Assembly (NCBI GenBank): GCA_033816765.1
Contig: CM066292.1
Location: 1,736,001-1,800,000, forward strand
Reading direction: 5' to 3'
Length of the DNA stretch: 64,000 nucleotides
Origin: Nothopassalora personata
Lineage: Eukaryota > Ascomycota > Dothideomycetes > Mycosphaerellales > Mycosphaerellaceae
Position numbers and translations under genes: made by a program. The notes under the pieces are model-generated. The model saw only the letters and a program-made list of their open reading frames with translations. It searched no databases and had not been told where the DNA came from. Of this stretch, positions 30,635 to 41,501 are shown in pieces. Within the stretch, counting starts at the first letter, position 1, and the number at the start of each line of letters is the position of its first letter.

Positions 30635-30857
30635 TTGATTGATTGATTGTTTGTTGATTGATTGTTCCATTAACGTGCTATGTGAGTCTAAGACTATGCA
30701 ACACGGGTAGGGTGCCCTACCATTTTCTAGTTAGTAGAGGAAAAGCCTTTTGCAATAAAAACCTCTAAAAGTAAGCAGAGTTCCTTCCTTGCGATATTGT
30801 AGAGGCCTTCTTGCCTCACGGGACCCGGCGGTTTTCCCGTACTCCTTTTACGCCGTA
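30635..30857 (-). mobile_element. Short tail-sharing non-LTR-like element (second SINE-like family)
   Basis: About 223 bp present here and absent at the equivalent site of the other Gypsy-C copy (about 42750), which gives an empty-site comparison. Its 3' end on the minus strand has an AATC-rich tail, and the 47 bp next to it (30662-30708) match the 3' end of the 760-bp element (9401-9447) with only a few differences; the rest is unrelated. Much CA/TG remains. The flanking duplication is short and unclear (AGAA). Confidence 0.65.
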
Positions 30858-33538
30858 AAAAGAAACGCTTAAATCGGCCGTCTTCTATGTAGTCGTTAAT
30901 CTAGTACTACTAGATGAACTCTCTAGCATTCCCTTTCTTATAAAAACCGTGTAAAAACTCCGGCCTACTAGTGCCCTCTAAGTTAAGAGAATACAGCATG
31001 TTAAGCCGGTTACTAGTCTAGTAGTTTTCAATTTCGAGGTTTAAGTCGACCCTAGCATACTACACTATAGTGTTCGCGTCACCCCCCTAATAAGCCCTAT
31101 TAAAGCTAAAAATCGTAGGCCTAGGGAAGGAGATGAACCGAGTGCAGTATTAAGGGTGTAGCGCTACTTATAAGAGCTATAGCCCGGGGTCTTGTCGCAT
31201 AATCTATTAGCTTAGAGAATACTATATGTTCTAGTAGACGCCGCCGTTACTAACCTTATTCAATTCTCGTAGGTACTATCGGTACACGTCGAATTCTCGA
31301 CTTATCATTTCTCTAACTAATTTAACCCGCGGTACTAGTTTAGCGTTATTGTACTAGTATAGCATGTTACTATTAATGTAGGTACCGGTACTATTAAGAT
31401 CGGCTTAGTTAGCTTCATTAATGCCGAATTTGTCGAGGATCTAGTTATAGTTAGCATGCGTAACGATGCTACTCGTAGTACCGACTTTACCTCGAACACG
31501 GAGGTAGCTAAGCGGGTTAATAGTCTTCGAACTACGCTTATTAGGGCGAAACTACGACCCATTCTTCACCTTAATAGCTGAAAAACTCTTACCTTTAAAG
31601 AGCTAGTCTTAGACCTTAAGCGCGCGCTTACATAGGGTATTAGCGGTAATACCGGGATTCGTAACGAAGTAGAGGGCCTTATAGTAGAAATCTCGAACAT
31701 GCTAATCGTACATTATAGCGCTAACCTTACTATCCCTCTTAAGAACGTCCGAGACAGCATATTCGAGTATCTTAAGGCCCGCCATCCGGTACTTAGGTAG
31801 CTAGTTAATGCTATCTACATTAATCGAGTCCCTAAACTTAATGCTATAGTACCGCTTATTGTAGGTACAGTTAGCGCGCTTAATCCGGAGGGCCTCGTCT
31901 TCTTATAGGATCTAATCCTTAAAGACTAATACATCCCTAATTATAGCCGAAGGTAACATAGTAAGTATCGGATTACTATTCTTAGTTAAGGCCGGAGTAG
32001 ATCGTAGGGTACTAACCGGTGTACCTAGCGGACTGCCCTTGCGTATAAGTACGCTATCTAGCGTTCGGTTAGGCGAGGATCGAGTAGGCGTAGTTATACC
32101 CTTACCTATACTCTCGCCTATACGGAGCTGCTTAAGTCGACTCGACTTGCGACCGCCTCTCGATAGGACTGTAGGCTAGGTAGAGGCTAGTAGAGTTAGC
32201 GTAGTACTCTTTATACGTCCTTTACCTTTACTACCCGGTAGCTAACGTAGCTAAGGCTATTGTTAGCTAGATAGTCTAGGTTAAGCTATACTGTCCTCCG
32301 GGGACGCGGACTCCTTAGTAATAGTACCCTCTATAAAGTATAGAAGGCTATCCTTATAGACGGCTAGGCGGTGTCTTCTAATAATCTCCCTACTCTTAGC
32401 CGACTACGGATTAATACTACGTGCTTTAGCCTCCCTATCGTACCGGGTAAAGTTACTAGGCTCTAGAATTCGCTTACGATCTATACCCTTGCGGCCAATC
32501 CTTATACGCTAGATTAGTACCCTCTAAATTCTACTAACAGCCCTACTATAATCTAGGTACTTGTTAATAAAGGCCGTGAACTGGCGGCGCCCGCTGTTAG
32601 TACTACAAAGCTCGGAGATAACGCGTCGATTAAGAATCTTATTGTCTATCTACTATAGCTAGTAGCGGGTAAGCGTAGCTCGAAGAGTCTTCTCTCGGTT
32701 ACGAATCTCTAAACCGGTCTTGCGAATCTTGCCGACGATAGGAAATAAGACATCGAGCTTCTTATTACTAAGGAATTTATCCTAGTAGCTCTTACCTATG
32801 CCGCTCTTAACTTCCTCGAAAAACAGGTTAACCTAGACGGAGTAGTCTTCGAACACCTTCTTAAAGCCCTTATAGAAGTCCTTTAACACCTCGACCCGCT
32901 TCTAAGGACTAAGCTCTCGGAATATAATATTAGCGGCGGACTTCGGCGTGTTTATATTAGCAAGGACATGCTTAACGTTGTCCGGTAGGCGAAGGGACTC
33001 GAACAAGGTCTAAGGTAGGCGGGTAAGCCTAGTAATAGTACTAGTAAGCGCTATACTCGAGCTAGCCGGGCGTGACGATAGACTAGCTAAAGCTATAATA
33101 ACTAGGATTCGCTATTAGTAAGATCCTAAGAGCTAGCTATCTCGTAGTACTACTCTAGAGTAATAGTAAGCTTTAAAAGCTTAGTATTAGGGTAGGGGCT
33201 TTGAAGAAGGTTAAGGTCGTGAAGAGAGAGAGAGGCTAAAGAACCGTCTAATGTATGTAGTAGTAGATAGATGTGTTAGTGGCTCTAGTAATAGTGTTAG
33301 TGTTTAAAGAAAAAGAGAGGAAGTAGTAGGTAGAGAGCTACGCTTAAGTATGCCTCTTAGCGTATGTCCCTATAACCGTTATAAGGTAGTAGCGCCGAGA
33401 CCGGTCTTATAAGTAGTAAGAGCAGTGCTATTAAGGTTATACTAAAGGTCCGATAACCCTACATGTAACCGAAAACCAGTGCTAGTAACTACCTAGGTAA
33501 GCATTTGGTAGGGGCATACTACGCTATCACGTAATCCG

Positions 33539-33564
33539 ATTTACCGGTCCCGGGACCGGTAAAT
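33539..33564. repeat. 26-bp perfect palindrome, Gypsy-C pol/third-frame gap
   Basis: ATTTACCGGTCCC followed by its exact reverse complement. Found in eight places of the Gypsy-C complex: 29064, here, 36981, 40379, 41185, 46223, 58005 and 61378. It lies between frames rather than in them, and in each LTR. Confidence 0.8.
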
Positions 33565-33699
33565 GTAACTCTACTAACTAAGGTCTAACTAAGGTAAGAA
33601 CACCCTATAAAGTGAAGTCTAGATAACCGAATCGGCTTAATAAACTAAAGGGCATATGTAATAGATGCCTAAGGAAAGTGAACTCTATACGCCATTACT

Positions 33700-36690
33700 A
33701 ACTAATTAGTTCTTAGCCTCGATCCTACTAAACTGTGAAATTTTGGCTGTAGAAAGGTTATAAGGCCTAACCTATAGCTTCTTAGATTCCGGTTTAGGAT
33801 ACGATCCCTTTTTATTAACTCCTATAGGTAGTACGTCTTCGTCGGCGATAGGCTCGATCTCGTTCGAATTACTACTATCTTCGCTATTAGCGACGCTATT
33901 AGCGACTTCTCCCTCCCCTATTACGAGATCGGTCCCATTATCTAAGTTTAGTACTCCTATGTTATCCGGGCGAAGCTCTAGAACTAGCTTAAGGTTTTCT
34001 CGTGCCTAAACACCCTTTATTAGCGTACTATTAAGTTCCTTAAGAATATAGGTACTAAACTCCCTAGAGATACTAGACACCCGATATAGACCTTACTATC
34101 GGTAACCGATCTTACGTAAGAAGTTATCCTTATATAGCTTGTCGAATCTTATAATAAGGTCGCCCTTCTAGAAACTAATAGAGTCAACATTCCGGTGAGA
34201 ATTAAAGTAGTCCTTACTAAGTTCTCTTAGTCGCTTCCTTCGAGTATATAGCTCTTCTAAACTAAGGTCTCGAGCCTAGAGTTAACGCGCACGTATAGTA
34301 AGTAGGTCCTTAGTCGTTCTTACCGATCCCTATTAGTAATTTGCCTACGTCGGGTGCTTAACCTCAATTGGTAGAATCGTGCGATAGCTATATAGGACCT
34401 TAGCTAGCGTCATTCTAGTAGTACGACAGGTCGTAGTCCTATTAGCCTATAATACAGCGGGTACCTATTGCTCCTATCCGCAGTATATGTTCCTTATAAG
34501 CTTTACTAACGCTATAAGAATCGGACGGTATCTAGCCTCGACCGGAGCATTAGACTACGGATAGTACGGTAATATTCGGATCCTTCGAACACTAAGCCCT
34601 ACGAGCAACCGCTTAACCTTAGCCGCATAAACCGTAGCGTTATTAAGCACAATTTTAGTATAGTAGCCGTGCCTATAGAAGACATCTTCGTATAGAAACT
34701 TAGTAACCGTCTTAGAGCTAGGAGGTGCCCTTATTACTCTAGCCTCGATCTAGTTACTAAGTGCTTCGCGCGTAACTAGGAGGTATCTATTTTTATGCAC
34801 CTAGACGGGGTCCGAGTACTGCTTCTTACTAATAACCTAAGGGCTTGATGTGTGTTACTAGCGCGCTAATTGCCTTCGCGAAACCTATAAGGAGCATAAC
34901 TTCGAACCTACGTAGAGACATCGGCGAAGCACCTGTCCTAGTAATACCGATCGGAAATAAGGTTATACACGACCTTAGCGCTACGATAACCGTGTCTTTT
35001 ATGGCATTCTATAACGATCTCCTTCTAAGCCTCGTTATCGTTAATTACAAGTTACAACGGTGCTCCTCGGCGCTTCTAGAAGAATAGCAATTAATCCCGG
35101 ATAAAGAAATTGACGCTTTTCTTTACTAGTCGCCGGTACTTAGTACGGGTAATACTATCGGGCCGGGTCCTAGTTTCTATAACCTAAGCAAGTTGCTAAG
35201 AGCTTTTAGAATATTAGTCCCCGAGATGTCGTGTTTTCTAGATTTTAACTAGATAGGTGTCGACCGGTTCCGGGTACCCGAATAGCTTATTATTAATCAT
35301 CTAGTCGACTTCGTCTTCGTTAGCTTCCCTAGGTTCCTAAGGTATAGAGGGCCTACGAGACAGGGCATCTAGGCTAGTATGCCTAGCTCCCGTAACGTGC
35401 TTTACTTCGAATGTGAATAGCCTAATCTATACGACCTACCGGGCTATTGCCGAGTTAGGCAGGTCCGAAGCCGGCCGGTTAAGTTGCTATACAAGTGTCT
35501 TAGCATTAACCTTAAGGACAAAATTAACGCTAGTAATATATCTTTAGATCTTCTTAAGCCCCTTAAGGACCCTAAGGCATTCCCGCTTACTAGCATTATA
35601 TCTAGATTCTAACGCGTTCTAGATTTCACTCTTATACCGCACCGGGTAACGCCGTCGAGTACTATCTATTAATTCTTAAGAAACGATACATCCCTATCTA
35701 GTGCCGCTAGTATTAACTAAGATAAAGATGGACCTAGCACTAGGTAAGTAGTAGAGGGTAACTAAGGCTAGAGCCTATATAAGGTATCTAGTAACCTCCT
35801 CTTTTAAGAACTGCTTATTTTCTATCTAGGTAAACTCGGCGTCCTTCTTTAGTAGCTTATACATTAGTCGAGCGATAATAACGAACTAGGGAATCTATAT
35901 CCGGAAGTACATACACAGCCCTACATAGGTGCGGACCTCCTTAATATAGGTAGGCGTAGGCTAGTCTAGGATCTTAGCTATAACCTTTAGGTTAGGATAG
36001 CGACTATCCGGACTAGTAACGTACCTAACAATCTTAAGCTTTTTATATAACTATTGGGATTTGCCTCTAGTAACCACTGCACTAGCTCTCTCTAGGTTAG
36101 TAAGAACTAGATCTAGGGAGACGATGTGCTTAACGACCTATCTCCTTAGCCTAGGCTCTACTTCGGCATTCCTATAGTCCTTAGTTAGTCCCTTAATACC
36201 GATATCATCGAGAAACGGCTTTACTCGATGCGAGATATAATTAAGTAGAATCTTTATTACCGTACGCACAAACTAAGTAACCGAATTAGTAGCCCCTTAA
36301 GGTAGAGTCGTGTTACGTACTAGGCTAAGAGGGGTTATAAAGGCTATTAAGTCCCGGTAGGACTTATCTAAAGTAATCTAATTATAACCTGAAAATAGGT
36401 CTATAAGTGAAGCGACTCGGTAACCGGTAAAATCCTCTAAGAAGCTATCCGTGTCCGGTGGAATGTTAGCATCGCGTATAGTATAGTAACCTTATTTAGG
36501 AGTATAGCTAAGTTAATTAACCGATATAGCATATCGCTTCTAGAGGTATTAACCTTCTTTACGACTAGGAACTAGCTATTAGAGTATACCCCTTATAAGT
36601 ATTCTAGGATGTTATTCTTAATCCGGGCTCTAATTATGCGCTTAACGATTGCCCTAAGACTTAGGTGCAACCGGATAGGGCGTGCCTACT
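33700..36690 (-). pseudogene. Gypsy-C pol (RT, RNase H, integrase), RIPed (copy 1)
   Basis: Read leftward from 36690: RT with IPPDTDSFLEDFTGYRVA and a DLFLGYNQITLDKSYRDL-like block near 36330-36480; RNase H in the middle; the integrase zinc finger near 34880-35040 (ECHKRHGYRSAKVVYNLI, later Cys codons mutated); integrase core near 34350-34800 including a VEARYRPILIALVKLIRN stretch; then a C-terminal GDLIIRFDKLYKDNFLRKIG-type module ending near 33700. The N-terminal link to RT lies in the D segment (ends 41109). Confidence 0.75.
36686..36690. repeat. Duplication mark CTACT (inverted AGTAG)
   Basis: CTACT ends the B segment against the inverted LTR. Its counterpart AGTAG at 41105-41109 ends the D segment. 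The uninterrupted junction CTACTATAGC is seen at 57298-57307. Confidence 0.65.
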
Positions 36691-37082
36691 ATTAACGACT
36701 GATTGGTTATGTTAACCTTAGGTTTAGTTATGTCGACCTTAGGTTTAGAGGGAGGGTTCCTTAGGTCTAACTTGCCCCTATTTCATTTAGGTTTAATTAG
36801 GCATTTAGGTAAGCTAACGGGACTAGTATAGCTATTAAGATATATACTACGCAGTTAAGCATTGTAAGCGTAGCATTAAGGTAACATTTCAATTTATACC
36901 TCTTAAGTAGAGGGCATAGGGGTTTAGGTCCGCCAATCCTCTTATTTTATCCGGCTACTGCGCTACTCGTCACGTGACCTGATTTCACGGTCCCGGGACC
37001 GGCAAATACCTCTACTTACATAAGCGCCGCTCTACACTACTACAACTTAGATAGGCCTACATAGGGTGGTTAGTAGACATTA
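36691..37082 (-). repeat. Gypsy-C LTR, second (inverted)
   Basis: 392 bp, reverse complement of 28988-29379, ending AGACATTA. Contains a palindrome copy at 36981-37008. Confidence 0.85.
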
Positions 37083-37179
37083 TTTTAGTAGTTAATAAGG
37101 GGGGGTTGTTAAGTGTACACCCGGTAGCGTATTAGCATCTAGTTTATAAGGTTAAAATTACGGTTTAAGGTCTAAGGTT

Positions 37180-37265
37180 TATAGTTAAGGTCATTACTTA
37201 AGGTTAAGGTTTAAGGTTAAGGTTCAAGGTTAAGGTTTAAGGTTAAGGTTTACGGTTAAGGTCGA
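37180..37265 (+). repeat. Degenerate TTAAGGT repeat tract
   Basis: Roughly ten TTAAGGT/TTAAGGTT units in the leader between LTR and gag, with the complement at 61140-61230 in the other copy. Telomere-like in look, but the unit is not TTAGGG and its place in both copies shows that it belongs to the element. Confidence 0.7.
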
Positions 37266-40200
37266 CTAAGGTCGAAAACACTCAAGGTCTAAGGTATTTA
37301 GTAACAATTACGGTCATAAGGTCCTATTAAGTAATAACTAGTATTAGCACATTCTAAAGTAAGCACTACGCGATAATGGATACGGCTGCATTACTAGAAA
37401 AACTTAGCACCTTTACCGACATAGGTAGAGGCTACGAACAGCCTATAAACCCTACGAAAATGGAAGGGGTCTATAGGGATTCTGTCCCTTATAAGGGGAT
37501 AGAGGAATCGGAGGAAGGGAAAACACCTAAATCTAGTAAGGAAGGGAGAAGCGGAACTAGCGCCGCTAAATTGGGTATAGGTGTAGGAACGAATAGTACA
37601 ATTGGAATAGATACTATAACTGCCCTCTTTAGACGATTAGTAGTAGTAATGGAAAACGCTAGCCCTTGCTTTCTACCTCTAGGAGGTGCTAAGAATCCGT
37701 TCTTTAATGGCACTAATGCTACTGAGTTCTAGGAGCGGTTTAGCGACCTAATGGACTAGTATCCGCCTCGGGCATCTATTAAGAAGGATAATTTCTAGGG
37801 TAGGTTTAAGCGCAATTGCGAAACTACTATCCGGCGCGTGGTTATGAGGCTACCTAGGTAGCTTACTAACAAGGCACGTTTTAGGAGGGCGTTCTTATTA
37901 GAGTTCTTAAGGTTTAACGCCTACTCAATGTTAGGGAGTCGGGAATATCTTAAGGAGATTATTAGGGCGTAGTAAGGCAAGAGACCTAAAGAATAAGATG
38001 TAAAGGAATTCATCCGCCTATTTATATCCTTAAGTGACCTAATTGAACCTAAGGATTTAGATAACAGCTCCCGGAGTCGCCTCCTCCTTTAGGGATTGCT
38101 AGAGGGAGTCGCGAAAGCGGTCTATAAGGCTTACGGGCTTTACCTAAAGCAACCTAAGAAGTTTAGTGACTTTTAGAGGATCCTCGATAAAGCTGCTAGC
38201 ATCGTAGATAGTAAGGACGGATAGAAAGCTATATATATAGATTTCACTCTTACTTTACATTAGCTATACCGCTTAGTCGTAAAGTAAATGCCGCGCCTTA
38301 AGCCTAAGATTAACACGCTTAAGAAGGCCACTTCTAGGACTGTTGTTAATAATAACCTCATCTAGAAGGTAGCTAAAATAAGTATACGTGCATACTAGCG
38401 CGGTCGCGTCGCGGACGCGGGTACCTTCTACCCGAGCGAGAATTAACGCTCTATATAACCGGAGAGGCACGACCTAGACACTAAACTATAGGTTTACGCA
38501 ATGTAGCGTCCCCTATCGTAAAATCGCGAATAGTCTAAAGCGATGGATAGTTGTTACTACAACTATAGCAGTTCGAAGCACTAGGCTAGTAACTATAGGG
38601 CGATAAGGTCCTTAATATCTCAGGGCTACGTACACCTCGCCCCGAATAACTAGTAGTATCTAGGGAAAGAAGGCGATCCGCGTCCTACTAAGTTTAACTT
38701 TCGGAGGGACTATAGTAAACCGAAACTGCTCTATATGCTCCCTCTACTCGAAGAATATTATAGGCCGATCGAGTTTAATAACTAGTATAAGATTCCCGTA
38801 ATACGTAAGTAATAGATAGGTAGGGACTACACTAGGGTAACAAAGGTCACGCCTCCTAATTATTCTAAGCCCCCTCCTAACTTTAGGCATTTAATAGAGT
38901 ATAGCCCTTAGGACGTACGGTCTAGCTAAATAGAGAAGGCTACTAGGACATATTAGGTCTTATTTAGAGAAAGTAAAGCGGAGTAGGCGATTAACTTAGG
39001 CGAGCTTAACGAGGTATCTGCCTATCCTATGCAGTCTAACAAAGTGAAAGGGAAGGTACCCGTAGGCATTCTAAAGAATCCGTACCCGAGGACCCGGTCC
39101 TTAGCCTAGGATCTACGAGCCCGAGCTAAGGCTACTAAGAAAGTTCGCCTACAATTGGAACAGGAGATCCGGTAAGCTGAGATTAACTAGTAGGAGGTTA
39201 AAATGATTAATGAAGTTAGTGCTTAAATAAGCGAAACTCAATTATTAGCTAAATCCGGGGTAACCCTAGGAAGGGGAAATAATGCCTAAGTAAATAGATT
39301 AGGGAACGATGCTAATAAAGGACTACCTAAGGATATGCCTATTAGTCCCGTGAACGCCCCCTTCGTATAAAGGAAGCGTATGCAGAATGCTAAGACTATA
39401 AGGATTAATAACTACGTCCGACAATATAATTTAGCTAGTAATAGCCCGGTTATAAAGGAAGAGGGTATCATCTACTAGATTAATTAGATCCTCTAGATAA
39501 CGTTTCCTAATGTAAACGCCTAGGATTAGTTTCGATATAGTCGCTAGTTCGAGGCTACCCTCTTCGGTCGCGTTACTAACACCCCCGCTCTTTAGGAGAA
39601 GCTCGCTATAGTGTAACGTCTTATAGGAAAGGACCCTAAGGTTCGTACTAGATAAGTAGTTACCTATAAAGATAAACCTAAGTATAATAAGGAGGTCTTC
39701 CGCGAAGATAGTTAGGCCTAGTATGTCGGAGTGTATTTAACTATACTTTACTCTAAAGGAGCGGTCCCTACTACTAAGCTCTATAAGGACGTTAAGAAAA
39801 TCGGGCTCTCTAGTGTCCTTAACAACTTTACTATAGTCCCTAGTCCTTAGGTAGTAGCGGAGTTCGGGATAAACAAGAACTAGATTAGGTACCTAATTGA
39901 CGAGGGTTCCGAGGTAAATATTATCGGCTAGAGGAACGCTCATAGATTTAGGTTACCGGTAATGTCGAGTGCTTAGCTTACCTTTCGAGGTGCTAGAGGG
40001 CGGGCCTAGTTTAAAGGTGTTATAGGCAATTTAGATGTTTAGGTATTTAGGGTTTACTACTAAATAGACATATTCATCTCCTCGGATCTAAACTCACTAA
40101 CAATCCTAGGACGTCCGTAGGCCCGTAAGATGCGACTTACTACCCGTAACTGCGATAATGGTTTATAGGAGGGGACTATTACTAGCCGTAAAGGTAAAAG

Positions 40201-40378
40201 TGTTATGTTTACTACCCTAGTTAGCTCGGATAGGTACAAGACCCTTTAAGAACTATTAAAAGCGTCGGGAAATAGAAGGGTAGGTTAAGTTACGGCGCTC
40301 AACCCACCGATTTACTAAAGCCGGATTTGACAAAATTAGTGAGGTTCTCGCACTATCTCGGAGAAACCTCGGACTTTA

Positions 40379-40404
40379 ATTTACCGGTCCCGGGACCGGT
40401 AAAT
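40379..40404. repeat. 26-bp perfect palindrome between Gypsy-C gag-protease and pol linker
   Basis: Identical to the one at 33539-33564, ATTTACCGGTCCC plus reverse complement. Confidence 0.8.
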
Positions 40405-41104
40405 AGCTATAGTGAGGAAAATAGATACGACTACGGCACGACGTAGCTATAGGAAGGCACGACGCATCTATAGGAACCCGGTAAGGCTCTAACGCCTAGT
40501 AACTATTTAGCTTACTTATTAGGATTGCTTAGGAGTACTAGAATAAAGGAACGAGTTGCAGAAATTGGAATAGGCGCGTTTAAGGGAGATTCTATTACTA
40601 ACGTTTATTTAGTTCAAGGGGATTAGCCTTCCGAGATCCTAAGGCAATCTACATTAAATGCTTAGGCACGAAAGCAATAAGTAGGCTAATATATAGCTAA
40701 TATTAGGATACCGCAGGTCTTTACGATATATAAGCGTAAGGCGGATAAGAAGAAGCTAGTAGACGCGAGCGTTTACGAACGCCTAGAATCACGAGTTAAG
40801 GGAGATATAGAATAGAAGCGTAGGGCACTATACCTAGAATCTAAGATGCCTAAAGGACAAGGTCCGTTCGATAGGAAGTACTTAACTAAGAAATTCTCAA
40901 GTATTAAGCGAGGTAGCCGGATTACTCTAGAACGACTTACCTTAATTAAGGTTGGCATTAAACTATTACTAATGGAAAGGGCCTTATTCGATAAGATGCT
41001 CTATAACCGGGAGGTAGTCCTCGCTTAGGATTTTAGTCATATAAGGCAAATTAGGCACGACGTCGTGCTACCTTAGAAGATTAACACGGTCCCTTATAGG
41101 CTAT

Positions 41105-41109
41105 AGTAG
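41105..41109. repeat. Duplication mark AGTAG
   Basis: AGTAG ends the D segment directly before the LTR at 41110; see 36686-36690 for the inverted partner. Confidence 0.65.
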
Positions 41110-41501
41110 TAATGTCTACTAACTACCCTATGTAGGCCTATCTAAGTTGTAGTAGTGTAGAGCGGCGCTTATGTAAGTAGAGGTATTTGCCGGTCCCGGG
41201 ACCGTAAAATTAGGTCACGTAACGAGCAGCGTAGTAGCCGGATAAAACAAGAGGATTAGCGGACCTAAACCCCTATGCCCTCTACTTAAGAGGTATAAAT
41301 TGAAATGTTGCCTTAATACTACGCTTACAATGCTCAACTACGCAGTATATATCTTAACAGCTATACTAGTCCCGTTAGCTCACCTAAATGCCTAATTAAA
41401 CCTAAATGAAATAGGGGCAAGTTAGACCTAAGGAACCCTCCCTCTAAACCTAAGGTTAACATAACTAAACCTAAGGTTAACATAACTAATTAGTCGTCAA
41501 T
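41110..41501 (+). repeat. Gypsy-C LTR, third (3' LTR of the minus-strand copy)
   Basis: 392 bp, same orientation as the first; palindrome copy at 41185-41210. Confidence 0.85.

Larger units (their letters stand above)
29700..33110 (-). pseudogene. Gypsy-C third frame downstream of integrase, unrecognised, RIPed (copy 1)
   Basis: A long minus-strand frame follows pol after a short gap with a palindrome. It is broken almost only by TAG/TAA at positions fitting RIP, and by the short insertion at 30635-30857. Readable pieces include FRELSP and KRVEVLKDFYKGFKKVFEDYS near 32830-32960, KLDVLFPIVGKIRKTGLEIRN near 32700-32765, VREMISREFDVYR near 31280-31320, and a C-terminal Ser/Asn repeat (SSSN) near 29870-29930. 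It would be about 1000 residues, charged, with no domain I recognise. Ty3/Gypsy elements with a third frame here usually carry an env-like gene, but I see no membrane segment, so the role is open. Confidence 0.5.
37376..41109 (+). pseudogene. Gypsy-C gag and protease with pol N-terminus (D segment), RIPed
   Basis: Gag begins at ATG 37376 and stays open for 118 codons to a TAG (former Trp) at 37730. Readable beyond: VKEFIRLFISLSDLIEPKDL near 38000-38060 and an RLQLEQEI coiled stretch near 39150. The protease is near 39890-39925 (IDEGSEVNIIG, an altered D-S/E-G motif) with ILGRP near 40106. After a gap with a palindrome (40379-40404), a pol linker with MPKGQGPFDRKYLTKKFSS near 40846 leads into EVVLA-DFSHIRQIRHDVVLP just before the break at 41109. 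RT follows only on the other side of the inversion. Confidence 0.7.

Noticed and set aside
31335..31562. 75-codon minus-strand frame in Gypsy-C
   Set aside because: It is in a different frame from the longer conserved third frame, which gives better protein-like sequence.
28988..37082. DNA transposon with 392-bp terminal inverted repeats
   Set aside because: The repeats are LTRs found in direct orientation elsewhere in the same family, and the interior encodes RT and integrase; the inverted pair results from the rearrangement.
37180..37265. Telomere repeat array
   Set aside because: Unit is TTAAGGT and degenerate, and it sits at the same place in both Gypsy-C copies, so it is part of the element.
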